DNA of 64,000 nt from Haliea sp963974125. Lineage in GTDB: Bacteria; Pseudomonadota; Gammaproteobacteria; Pseudomonadales; Halieaceae. Shown here in pieces: positions 10,627 to 18,653 of this stretch; the first letter of the stretch is position 1, and each line of letters opens with the position of its first letter. Where the stretch lies: contig CAXBCH010000015.1 in assembly GCA_963974125.1 (NCBI GenBank), positions 1-64,000 on the forward strand, written 5' to 3'. Both the position numbers and the translations under genes were made by a program. Under the pieces are notes generated by a model, which worked only from the letters and a program-made list of their open reading frames with translations, searched no databases and was not told the origin of the DNA.

Positions 10627-10896
10627 TCAGGCGGAAGCCAGAGCCTTGATTTGCGCATTCAGGCGGCTTTTGTGCCGAGCAGCCTTGTTCTTGTGGATGA
10701 TGCCCTTGTCGGCCATCCGGTCGATAACCGGTACCGCGCTGTCGTAGGCGGCCTTGGCTTGCTGTGCGTCACCGGTGCCGATTGCAGCGATGACTTTCTT
10801 GATGTTGGTACGCACCAGGGAGCGCAGGCTGGCATTGTGAGTGCGGCGCTTCTCGGCCTGGCGAGCGCGTTTCTTGGCTTGTGGGGAGTTGGCCAC
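10627..10896 (-). CDS. rpsT: 30S ribosomal protein S20
   Basis: An 89-residue, very basic primary 16S rRNA-binding protein, beginning ANSPQAKKRARQAEKRR after the start and carrying the helical core IDRMADKGIIHKNKAARHKSRLN. The start is the GTG at 10896, preceded by GAGGAT at good spacing. An upstream ATG would add eight residues not found in S20, and the 89-residue length fits the family. A non-AUG start is also known for E. coli rpsT, where it supports autogenous translational control. It is expressed alone from a near-consensus promoter and ends at the two-way terminator. Confidence 0.97.
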   Translation of the reverse strand: MANSPQAKKRARQAEKRRTHNASLRSLVRTNIKKVIAAIGTGDAQQAKAAYDSAVPVIDRMADKGIIHKNKAARHKSRLNAQIKALASA

Positions 10897-10935
10897 TATA
10901 GGATCCTCGTGGGTCGGCAAAATTCAGGAGGCGAG

Positions 10936-10964
10936 ATTATTCACATTGGGCCGCTGCTTGTCAA
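10936..10964 (-). promoter_or_regulatory. Strong sigma-70 promoter of rpsT
   Basis: On the minus strand, consensus TTGACA (10959-10964) is followed after exactly 17 bases by AATAAT (10936-10941). Transcription should start near 10929, about 33 bases before the GTG start of rpsT. This is the best promoter match in the window, as expected for a ribosomal protein gene. Confidence 0.82.
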
Positions 10965-11060
10965 CCAGAGAAGGTGTTTCCGGAGGCCGCGGTGATTCAT
11001 GATCGGGGTGTGCTGCGGTATACTGCCCTATTGTCTTGCTTACAGACGGTGTCGCCTTAT

Positions 11061-11735
11061 ATGGCCTTGACCAAAGTACCTGTCCGGGAACCCGCCGCGA
11101 CCACGCCGGAACGCATTCTCGATGCCGCCGAGGACCTGTTTGCCCAGAAGGGCTACAAGGGCACTTCCCTGGGTGATGTCGCCGAGCGTGTCGGCATTCG
11201 CTCCCCCAGCCTTTACAATCACTTCCGCAACAAGGAGGCGCTCTACCGGGCCGTGCTGGGGCGACTGCTGGATGACTTCGCGGCACCGATGGAGGAGCTG
11301 ACCCGAGGGCCGATCAGCGACCAGCGGCTGCAGGACTGGCTGGAGACGATAGTGCGGAAGCACCACGCCAATCCCAATCTGGCGCGCCTGTTGCAGCACG
11401 CGGCACTGTCCGGCGGTCCCGGTACCAACGACCTGATCGAGCGTTTTTTCCAGCCCATGTTTGGCACCGACGAAGGGCTGGCACAGCCGGGGCTGCGGGC
11501 GCTGGGGGAGGCGGGCCTGCAGCCCTGGGCGGTCATGGCGTTCAATAACCTGGTCATGTCCTATGTCACCATGGCGCCCATGTACCGCGATCTGCTGGGG
11601 CAGGACCCGTTCAGCGAGCAGGCGCTGGAGCGCCAGCTGGCACTGGTCAAAACCCTGTTGCGGGCGGTGCTTGCCCTGCCTGCGGGCCCGACCGGTAGCG
11701 CCGGGGCGCCCGCGGCAGAGACCCCCGCCGCTTAG
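11061..11735 (+). CDS. TetR/AcrR-family transcriptional regulator
   Basis: A 224-residue repressor-type protein. Residues about 12-60 form the TetR DNA-binding domain (ERILDAAEDLFAQKGYKGTSLGDVAERVG followed by SLYNHFRNKEALY); the rest is the ligand-binding helical core. I start at ATG 11061, because an upstream in-frame ATG at 10974 would prepend 29 non-family residues. A -10-like TATACT at 11019-11024 lies just upstream. A phased 15-bp repeat follows its stop codon, and a phosphatase gene is 75 bases downstream, probably in the same transcript. The ligand is unknown. Confidence 0.9.
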   Translation: MALTKVPVREPAATTPERILDAAEDLFAQKGYKGTSLGDVAERVGIRSPSLYNHFRNKEALYRAVLGRLLDDFAAPMEELTRGPISDQRLQDWLETIVRKHHANPNLARLLQHAALSGGPGTNDLIERFFQPMFGTDEGLAQPGLRALGEAGLQPWAVMAFNNLVMSYVTMAPMYRDLLGQDPFSEQALERQLALVKTLLRAVLALPAGPTGSAGAPAAETPAA

Positions 11736-11741
11736 CGCTTG

Positions 11742-11780
11742 GGTGCCCCCGGCTGAGGTGCCCCCGGCTGAGGCGCCCCC
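11742..11780 (+). repeat. 15-bp tandem repeat with in-frame TGA codons after the tetR-type gene
   Basis: Two exact copies of GGTGCCCCCGGCTGA (11742-11756, 11757-11771) and a partial third copy (11772-11780) begin six bases after the TAG stop. They lie in the same reading frame as the gene, so each unit reads as four codons plus TGA. Confidence 0.85.
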
Positions 11781-11810
11781 ACTCACACATTTACTGACTA
11801 GAGAGAAGCT

Positions 11811-12806
11811 ATGCCCCTGATTTCCGATGCGGTTCAAATCTGGCGCGCCGCTGAAGGCGACTATCACATAGAGTGGGCGGCAAGCCATCCGGACACGCAG
11901 GTGCGGGTCGACCCGCTGGGTGGCCACGGCCAGGTACAGGCCCATTATGAAGAGGCGGCTCCGCGCGCTCGCATTGCGGGTCTGCCCGCGGCGCGGCGCC
12001 ACCAGTTCCGCCTGAGTGACCAGCACGGTAACGAAGTGCTGGCCATGGAGCGCAAGCTGGGCATGCAGGGGACGCCCAACTTCCGCGACTTTGGCGGCTA
12101 CCGCGGGGCCGGTGGCCGCCGCGTGCGCTGGGGTTACCTGTATCGTTCCGGCCAGCTGTCGGGACTCACGCCACAGGACCTGGAGCTGCTGGACAGCCTG
12201 CAGCTGGACCTGGTGTGCGACTTCCGTCGCGAGGACGAGCAGCAGAGCAGTCCCAGCCGCTATCCCGAGGCGCGACAGCCACAGGTCGCCAGCCTGCCGA
12301 TCACCCCCGGCAGCAATGCCGCCGCTTTCACCGAGGGGCGCCTCGACCTCGGCGGGCGGCAGCCGATGTTCGATTTCATGGTGGAGATCAACCGCGACTT
12401 CGTCGAGAGCCAGGGTCCGATCTACGCGCGCATGTTCCGCGAAATTCTGCAGCGCCAGGACACCCGGTTTCTGGTCCACTGCGCTGCCGGCAAGGATCGC
12501 ACCGGCTTTGCCGTCGCCGTGATCCTGTTGGCGCTGGGAGTGTCGGTGGAGCAGGTCATGGAGGATTACATGCTCACGGCGCGCTTCTACCATCCACAAC
12601 AGGAAGTGGACCGCCTGCGGGCGAAGTACGGACTGGAGTCGGTGCCGGAAGAGGCGATTCTACCGATGCTGGAAGTGCACGAGGCCTATCTGGCGCGCGC
12701 ACTGGAAGCCATCAGGGATTACGGTGCGGTGGAGACTTACCTGGAGGAAGTGCTGGGGGTCGGTAGCGCCGAGCGCGAAGAGCTGCGCCGGCGCTACCTG
12801 GAGTAA
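11811..12806 (+). CDS. Tyrosine-protein phosphatase
   Basis: A 331-residue cysteine-dependent phosphatase with the signature HCAAGKDRTG at residues 223-232; Cys224 is the nucleophile and Arg230 binds phosphate. The GKDRTG form is that of the Y_phosphatase3/dual-specificity group found in many bacteria. NFRDFGGYRG (about 84-93) is the usual upstream family motif. Residues 1-70 form a beta-rich extension. There is no signal peptide. It follows the TetR-type regulator in the same direction. Substrates could be phosphotyrosine proteins or phospholipids; neither can be decided here. Confidence 0.9.
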   Translation: MPLISDAVQIWRAAEGDYHIEWAASHPDTQVRVDPLGGHGQVQAHYEEAAPRARIAGLPAARRHQFRLSDQHGNEVLAMERKLGMQGTPNFRDFGGYRGAGGRRVRWGYLYRSGQLSGLTPQDLELLDSLQLDLVCDFRREDEQQSSPSRYPEARQPQVASLPITPGSNAAAFTEGRLDLGGRQPMFDFMVEINRDFVESQGPIYARMFREILQRQDTRFLVHCAAGKDRTGFAVAVILLALGVSVEQVMEDYMLTARFYHPQQEVDRLRAKYGLESVPEEAILPMLEVHEAYLARALEAIRDYGAVETYLEEVLGVGSAEREELRRRYLE

Positions 12807-12811
12807 CCGGT

Positions 12812-13084
12812 TCAGGCGGCGTCGCAGGCTGCCTTGGCGGCCTTGATCTGCTTGCGCTCGCACTGCTCATTCAGCTCGTTGCCCGCGCACCAGCGACGAC
12901 GGTTTTCCCAGGCGGTCATGGTCGCAGTCTTGCCATTGGAGCACTTGACCAGGTATTCGGTGTAGGCAGTCCCGTCGGCGGTTTCCTGGTTGCCCTGGAA
13001 TACGATGCTGGTGGGCTTGGCGGCGAAGGCGCCGGCGGACAGGGCCAGCAGCGCCGAGGCGGCAACGATCTTGGCAAATTTCAT
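12812..13084 (-). CDS. Small secreted cysteine-containing protein, unknown function
   Basis: A 90-residue protein with a clear Sec signal peptide (KFAKIVAASALLALSAGAFA, cleavage after about residue 21). The mature part of about 69 residues has four cysteines, likely forming two disulfides in the periplasm, and a basic Lys/Arg-rich tail. It is preceded by GGAACT at ribosome-site spacing. I do not recognise a family. It ends five bases from the convergent phosphatase stop. Confidence 0.72.
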   Translation of the reverse strand: MKFAKIVAASALLALSAGAFAAKPTSIVFQGNQETADGTAYTEYLVKCSNGKTATMTAWENRRRWCAGNELNEQCERKQIKAAKAACDAA

Positions 13085-13354
13085 GGGGAGTTCCTTTCTG
13101 CGAGTGACGGGTTGGGTGAAAGCCTGGGGTCGCTGTGGCGCGACGTCGACCAGATTGGAGTCAGGATACCCGCTGTTTACGCGTGTAGAACAGTTACGGT
13201 TTTGTAAGACTATGGGAAATTGGGTAACAAGCGGAATATATTGAGAGGCGCCTGAAGCGCTAACACCTTGTTTCCAATGGATAAATCAGCGCGGATGTGG
13301 CCGGGGTGACGAAAGGTTACAAATGTTTAATGCACGGTAGGCCTGCGGAGTGGA

Positions 13355-13576
13355 TCAGGCCATCCAGATCAAAATCACCCCAATGAGCGCCAACAGTATT
13401 GCCTGCCCCGCCTTGTCCAGTCGAAACAGGCCGTACAGGTAGGCGAAGGGCGGCAGGATCAGGGTACAGAGGCCCCAGGCGTAGTCCTCTTTCCAGGACT
13501 GGATCAGCAGCAGCACCCAGCTGACGAGCAGGGCTGCGATACCAAAGGTGAGCAGTGATGCAGAAGTCGCTTCCAT
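13355..13576 (-). CDS. Small inner-membrane protein, unknown function
   Basis: A 73-residue protein with two to three hydrophobic segments (about residues 6-26, 33-52 and 57-72) separated by short charged turns (SWKED, RLDK). GGAGG lies four bases before the ATG, which supports a real gene. The family is not recognised. It is divergent from the acyltransferase gene. Confidence 0.65.
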   Translation of the reverse strand: MEATSASLLTFGIAALLVSWVLLLIQSWKEDYAWGLCTLILPPFAYLYGLFRLDKAGQAILLALIGVILIWMA

Positions 13577-13742
13577 GATTCCTCCAAAGGGCGCATGACT
13601 GTCGCAGGGCCGGAACGCAGATTAGCAGAACACCGGGTTGCTGTCAGCGCTGCGCCGTGTCCCGATGTGGCCGGATTGGGCGGATGACGGCGTCGGCGAA
13701 TTTGGGTATCGTGTGCCGCTTCTTGAACCCGAGGATGCCTGC

Positions 13743-14912
13743 TTGAGTGACCCCTTTGCCGATATCCGCCCCTACCGTGATGCAGAGGTGCCAGCGGTAC
13801 TGAGGAGCCTGCTGGGCGACCGGGAGTTGCTGGATGCCATTGCCCGCCTGAGCCTGGGCAAGGTCGCGGCGCTGGCACCCGCGCTGTGCCGTCCGGCGGT
13901 TCGCTGGTACCTGGAGCGCCAGCTGCGTGACGTCAGTGATGTCCACGGCATGCAGATGGTGATCAAGCACTATGTCGAGAAAGTCATCACCGACACCACC
14001 TCGGGTTTCTCGGTATCCGGCCTCGATGACCTCGACCCCTCGCGTCCGTGGCTGTTCATGAGCAACCATCGCGATATCGTGATGGACCCGGCTTTTACCA
14101 ATTACGCGCTGCATCGCGGCGGCCACCAGACGGTCCGCATCGCCATTGGCGATAACCTGCTGACCAAGCCCTGGGTCTCGGACCTCATGCGGCTCAACAA
14201 GAGCTTTATTGTCAAGCGCTCCCCCGGCAGTGGCCGTGAACTGCTGGCGGCTTCGCGTCATCTGGCCAACTACATCCGGATGTCACTGCAGGAGGAGCGG
14301 GCGCCGGTATGGATCGCGCAGCGCGAGGGCAGGGCCAAGGACGGCATCGACCGTACCGAGCCGGCGGTGATCAAGATGCTGGCCATGAGCCGGGACAAGC
14401 AGGCCGAGAGCTTCAGCGAGGTGGTCAACGCGCTCGGCATTGTGCCGGTATCGATTTCCTACGAGCTGGATCCCTGCGACGGGCTCAAGGCACGGGAGTT
14501 GTATCTGCGCCAAACTACCGGAAGTTATGCCAAGGCTGAACAGGAGGATGTGACGTCGATCGCCCGCGGTATTGCGGGCAGCAAGGGCAGGGTACATGTG
14601 GCCTTTGGCACTCCGCTGGCCGGGGAGTTCGCGGATGCAGACCAGGTGGCGAAGGAGATCGATCGACAGGTGGTTGCACTCTACTGTCTCCACCCTACCA
14701 ACCTCTATGCCTATCGCATGTTGCACGGGGATGCGGTCAGTATTCCCGGTGACCTGACACTGGAGGAGGGGAGCTGTTCCCGGGCCCGGTTCGAGGCCAG
14801 GATCGAAGCGCTGCCCGCAGCCCACCGGCCCTTTGCGCTGGCGATCTACGGCAACGCAGTAGCCAGCAAGCTGGCCCGGACCGGCGTCGGGGCCTGCGCG
14901 CCGTCTTGTTAA
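13743..14912 (+). CDS. 1-acyl-sn-glycerol-3-phosphate acyltransferase family protein
   Basis: A 389-residue PlsC-type acyltransferase homologue, expected to move a fatty acyl group from acyl-CoA or acyl-ACP to lysophosphatidate or a related acceptor at the inner membrane. The active-site block is NHRDIVMD (His109, Asp115), which has five rather than the usual four residues between His and Asp. A second family block (FIVKRSPGSGRE) follows about 45 residues later, and WIAQREGRAKDG after that. I start at TTG 13743 because GAGGAT stands seven bases upstream; an ATG 35 codons earlier lacks support. Its stop overlaps the dinG start. Confidence 0.85.
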   Translation: MSDPFADIRPYRDAEVPAVLRSLLGDRELLDAIARLSLGKVAALAPALCRPAVRWYLERQLRDVSDVHGMQMVIKHYVEKVITDTTSGFSVSGLDDLDPSRPWLFMSNHRDIVMDPAFTNYALHRGGHQTVRIAIGDNLLTKPWVSDLMRLNKSFIVKRSPGSGRELLAASRHLANYIRMSLQEERAPVWIAQREGRAKDGIDRTEPAVIKMLAMSRDKQAESFSEVVNALGIVPVSISYELDPCDGLKARELYLRQTTGSYAKAEQEDVTSIARGIAGSKGRVHVAFGTPLAGEFADADQVAKEIDRQVVALYCLHPTNLYAYRMLHGDAVSIPGDLTLEEGSCSRARFEARIEALPAAHRPFALAIYGNAVASKLARTGVGACAPSC

Positions 14913-17038
14913 GCGACGCTCTCAAGGAGCAGATCCGCGAAGCCTACGCCGCGATCATGACGGGCAAGGGGCTGAGCCCGCGTTGGGGGCAACGGCAGAT
15001 GATCGCGGAGATTGCCAATGCCCTGGCGCGTATTGTCCCTGCCACCGGTCGCGCCGACCCGGAAACTCCCGCGGTCTGCGTGATCGAAGCCGGCACTGGC
15101 ACCGGCAAGACCATCGCCTATGCGGTCACCGCGATTCCCCTGGCGCAGGCCCTGGGCAAGCGCCTGGTGGTGGCGACCGCCACCGTCGCCCTGCAGGAAC
15201 AGTTCGTCAACAAGGACCTGCCGGATATCCGCCATCACAGCGGGCTGGAATTCAGCTATACCCTGGCCAAGGGTCGCCGACGCTATGTCTGCCTGTCGAA
15301 GCTGGATCGTGAACTGGCCGGCAGTGGCGCCGGTGATGTGCTGCCCCTGTACCCCGACGAATTTCGGGCGCCGGAGGCCGCCGAGGCGCTGCCAGTGTAC
15401 AGCGCCATGGTCGAGGCCCTCGGTCGCGGTGAATGGGATGGGGACCGGGACAACTGGCCCGGACAGGTACCGGAGGAGATCTGGTTCGGTGCCACCACCG
15501 ACCACAGCCAGTGCAGCGGCCGCCGCTGCCCCAATATCAGCCAGTGCAGCTTTTTCCGGGCCAGGGAGCAGCTGCAGTACGCCGATGTGATTGTCGCCAA
15601 CCACGACCTGGTACTGGCGGACCTGGCCCTGGGCGGGGGTGCGATCCTGTCCGCGCCGGAAGACAGCATCTATATTTTTGACGAGGGCCACCATTTGCCG
15701 GACAAGGCCCTGTCGCACTTTTCCAGTTTCTGTCGCCTGCACACCACCGGCCAGTGGTTGCAGGAGAGTCGCAAACTGCTGGCCCAGGCCGCCTCGGTCC
15801 TGGTGCCGTTGACCGACCTGCAGCGTACCCTGCAGTCGCTGCCCGGAGTGATGGATGAGGCCCAGGCCGGGCTGCAGGTCGCCGAACAGACCGTCGCCAC
15901 CCTGTTCGCGGAGCGTCCCCCGGGCAATGGCCGCGGTGACGACCAGCAGCTGCGCTTGCCCCACGGGCACGTTCCCGAGGTCCTGCAGCCCCTCGCTGCC
16001 GGCCTGGTGGCACAGTTTCAGCAGCTCGCCACGGGGCTGGCAAGAATAGAGAAGCGGCTGGAGGAAGCCCTGGAAGAGGACGATGCCGGGCTGGACAAGA
16101 ACGAGATTGAAACCTGGCACCTCAGTCTGGGGGCCCTGCTGAGCCGTGCCGAGTCTACCCTCGCCTTGTGGCAGGAGTACGCGATCAGTGGCGAAGATGA
16201 CGTTCCACCCAAGGCGCGCTGGATCACGCTGCTCGACAGCGGTGGCCAGTTCGGTTTCGACCTGCGCTGCAGCCCGATCCTCGCGGCCGATATCCTCGAG
16301 GAGTACCTGTGGTCGCGCGCTGCCGGCGTGGTGGTGACCTCCGCAACCATCACCGCGCTGCGCTCCTTCGAGCGCTTTATCCTGCACTCCGGTGTACCCC
16401 GGGAAGCGGCTTTCAAGGTGGTGGCAAGCCCCTTCGACTATTCCCGCGCCACCCTGCACGTGCCGGCAATGGACTGCGATCCCGGCGATGCGGAAGCCCA
16501 CACCGCGGCCATTGTGGTCCAGTTGCCAGGCCTGCTGGATCGCGGCGAGGCCAGCCTGGTGCTGTTCTCTTCCCGGCGGCAGATGCAGGAGGTCTACGAG
16601 GGCCTGCGCGACGGCCTGGGAGCAATGATCCTGATGCAGGGTGACGGCAGCAAACAGGAGATCCTGCGCCAGCACCGGGAGGCAGTGGATGCCGGCCGCG
16701 GCAGCATCATTTTCGGCCTGGCCAGCTTCGCCGAAGGGGTGGACCTGCCCGGTGCCTATTGCCGCCACGTGGTAATAGCGAAAATACCTTTTGCGGTACC
16801 GGACAGCCCGATCGAGGCGGCGCTGGTGGAGTGGGTCGAGGCCCAGGGGCGCAACGCCTTCATGGAGATCAGCGTCCCGGATGCGGCACTCAAGCTGGTT
16901 CAGGCCAGTGGGCGCCTGCTGCGCAGTGAGCAGGACTCGGGCAGGGTAACCCTGCTGGACCGACGCATCCTGACCCGCCGCTACGGCCAGGCGATCCTCG
17001 ATTCCCTGCCGCCCTTCCAGCGCGATCTCGCGAGGTAA
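14906..17038 (+). CDS. dinG: ATP-dependent DNA helicase DinG
   Basis: A 710-residue superfamily-2, XPD-like 5'-3' helicase that unwinds R-loops and recombination structures. Walker A GTGTGKT is at residues 63-69 and the Walker B box DEGH at 259-262. The four cysteines that hold the [4Fe-4S] cluster are C129, C203, C208 and C214, spaced as in E. coli DinG. The C-terminal helicase block contains GRLLRSEQDSGRVTLLDRR. The start is TTG 14906, which overlaps the upstream acyltransferase stop by 7 bases, so the two are probably translationally coupled. Such a gene is often SOS-induced, but no LexA site can be placed here. Confidence 0.96.
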   Translation: MLSDALKEQIREAYAAIMTGKGLSPRWGQRQMIAEIANALARIVPATGRADPETPAVCVIEAGTGTGKTIAYAVTAIPLAQALGKRLVVATATVALQEQFVNKDLPDIRHHSGLEFSYTLAKGRRRYVCLSKLDRELAGSGAGDVLPLYPDEFRAPEAAEALPVYSAMVEALGRGEWDGDRDNWPGQVPEEIWFGATTDHSQCSGRRCPNISQCSFFRAREQLQYADVIVANHDLVLADLALGGGAILSAPEDSIYIFDEGHHLPDKALSHFSSFCRLHTTGQWLQESRKLLAQAASVLVPLTDLQRTLQSLPGVMDEAQAGLQVAEQTVATLFAERPPGNGRGDDQQLRLPHGHVPEVLQPLAAGLVAQFQQLATGLARIEKRLEEALEEDDAGLDKNEIETWHLSLGALLSRAESTLALWQEYAISGEDDVPPKARWITLLDSGGQFGFDLRCSPILAADILEEYLWSRAAGVVVTSATITALRSFERFILHSGVPREAAFKVVASPFDYSRATLHVPAMDCDPGDAEAHTAAIVVQLPGLLDRGEASLVLFSSRRQMQEVYEGLRDGLGAMILMQGDGSKQEILRQHREAVDAGRGSIIFGLASFAEGVDLPGAYCRHVVIAKIPFAVPDSPIEAALVEWVEAQGRNAFMEISVPDAALKLVQASGRLLRSEQDSGRVTLLDRRILTRRYGQAILDSLPPFQRDLAR

Positions 17039-17092
17039 AAAGGGGCACGGAAAAACGGAGGGGAGGTCTCCCGCGCAGCATCGCACGGCAAG

Positions 17093-17980
17093 CTACAGTG
17101 CGAGCCCCGACTCCATGATCTCCAGGGTGGCCGGGTGCTGCAGGCGCCGTTCCGGCGAGATCACGTAAAACACATCGACGAACTCCCGTGTGCGCCCGAT
17201 CACCGCAACGCCGTACTGCGACATGACATAGTCCTCAATGATACTGGGGGCGGCAAATATGCCGAGGCCGGCCTGGCCGAAGGATTTCAGCAGGGCGCTG
17301 TCATCGAATTCGGCAATGATATTCGGTGCCAGGTCGTGTTTCTCGAACCAGGCCAGCAGGAACGAGCGAATACTGGCCTTGCGGCCAGGTGCCAGGAAGG
17401 GCTGCCCGGAGAGGCTGTCCGGGAAATTGTTGCTGCAGCTGGCAGCGAGCTCGGGCACCGCAAAAAAGGTAAAGCCGCTATCGAGAATTCGATAGTTCCA
17501 GGCCTTGATGTGGCTGCCGGACTCCAGCGGTTGGTCGGTGATGATGCAGTCCAGCCGGTTTACCGCAAGCTCTGCCAGCAGGGTCTCCTGGTCGCCCTCA
17601 TGACAGACCAGCCGCATGGCACCGGGCCGCTGCAGTATGGGTTGCAGCAGGCGGTTGGCAAGGATCTTGGGTATGACCTCGGTAATGCCGACCCGGAACA
17701 CCTCGGCGGCACCGCTGTCTGTCTGCAGCATCTGGCGGATCTCGCTGCCCAGCTGGAATATGGTCTCGGCGTGGCCGTAGATCTGCCGTCCCTTTGCGGA
17801 CAGGCGCAGGCGCCGGCCTTCGCGGCGAAACAGCCTGGTGCCCAGGTGCTCTTCGAATGCGGCAATCTGCCCGCTGATGGTCTGCGGGGTCAGGTTCAGG
17901 CGTGCGCTGGCGCGGGTGATGCTGCCGTCTGTGGCAACATGGAAGAAATAGTATAGATGATTGTAGTTGAGCGGCGTCAT
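17093..17980 (-). CDS. nhaR: LysR-family regulator, NhaR-like
   Basis: A 295-residue LysR-type activator. The winged helix-turn-helix is at residues 1-60 (NYNHLYYFFHVATDGSITRASARLNLTPQTISGQI) and the effector-binding domain fills about 90-290. The N-terminal stretch closely resembles NhaR, the sodium- and pH-responsive activator of the Na+/H+ antiporter gene. No nhaA is visible nearby, so the target is open. It is divergent from purE across about 170 AT-richer bases that should hold both promoters. The NhaR assignment is by recall of family sequence; a different LysR subgroup is possible. Confidence 0.8.
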   Translation of the reverse strand: MTPLNYNHLYYFFHVATDGSITRASARLNLTPQTISGQIAAFEEHLGTRLFRREGRRLRLSAKGRQIYGHAETIFQLGSEIRQMLQTDSGAAEVFRVGITEVIPKILANRLLQPILQRPGAMRLVCHEGDQETLLAELAVNRLDCIITDQPLESGSHIKAWNYRILDSGFTFFAVPELAASCSNNFPDSLSGQPFLAPGRKASIRSFLLAWFEKHDLAPNIIAEFDDSALLKSFGQAGLGIFAAPSIIEDYVMSQYGVAVIGRTREFVDVFYVISPERRLQHPATLEIMESGLAL

Positions 17981-18152
17981 TTCAGGTTTTCTCGAATAGA
18001 ATTACCAATAAAATCGAATGTATCATAGCCTGGGCTTTCTGTAGCATGCGCGCCACCCAAAGCGTCCCAACCCTGATTGCAGCGAGGATAACCATGTCAC
18101 CAGCTACTTCCGCGGTTCCGCCACTGGCAAGAGCTCTCGCGGGGTGTGGGCA

Positions 18153-18653
18153 ATGACGGCACCGCTGGTGGGTATCGTCATGGGTTCGCGTTCGGACTGG
18201 GAAACACTGCAGGGCGCGGCGGAGGCCCTGCTGGCCCTGCAGGTGCCGCATGAAGTGGAAGTGGTATCGGCCCATCGCACCCCCGACAAGTTGTTCGCCT
18301 ACGCCGAGGCGGCGGAGCAGCGCGGCCTGAGGGTCATCATCGCCGGCGCCGGTGGCGCTGCGCACCTGCCGGGAATGATGGCCGCCAAGACCCTGTTGCC
18401 GGTGCTGGGAGTGCCGGTGCAATCCCGCGCCCTGAACGGCATGGACTCGCTGCTTTCGATCGTGCAGATGCCGGCGGGGATTCCGGTGGGAACCCTGGCC
18501 ATTGGCAGCGCCGGAGCAGTCAACGCGGCGTTGCTGGCGGCTGCCATCCTCGCCGGCGATGACCCCGAGCTGCGTGAGCGTCTGCGCCAGTACCGGGCGC
18601 AGCAGTCGGACCGTGTGCTGGAGCATCCGGATCCGAGGCAGCCGCTGGCGTGA
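18153..18653 (+). CDS. purE: N5-carboxyaminoimidazole ribonucleotide mutase
   Basis: Rearranges N5-CAIR to CAIR in purine synthesis. The 166-residue protein has the class I signature GIVMGSRSDWETLQGAAEAL near the N-terminus, the AHRTPD loop (about residues 44-49) and the glycine-rich IIAGAGGAAHLPGM segment, all around the substrate carboxylate and phosphate. I start at ATG 18153; an in-frame GTG three codons earlier is possible. It overlaps purK by 4 bases, so the pair is translationally coupled. Confidence 0.97.
   Translation: MTAPLVGIVMGSRSDWETLQGAAEALLALQVPHEVEVVSAHRTPDKLFAYAEAAEQRGLRVIIAGAGGAAHLPGMMAAKTLLPVLGVPVQSRALNGMDSLLSIVQMPAGIPVGTLAIGSAGAVNAALLAAAILAGDDPELRERLRQYRAQQSDRVLEHPDPRQPLA

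Noticed and set aside
10897..10920. ATG start for rpsT eight codons upstream
   Set aside because: S20 proteins begin with ANSPQAKKR after the start; GTG 10896 has the ribosome site and gives the normal length.
14909..17086. 725-codon minus-strand frame covering dinG
   Set aside because: Composition is typical of an antisense shadow (many Gln, Gly, Ala) and dinG on the plus strand has all helicase and Fe-S motifs.
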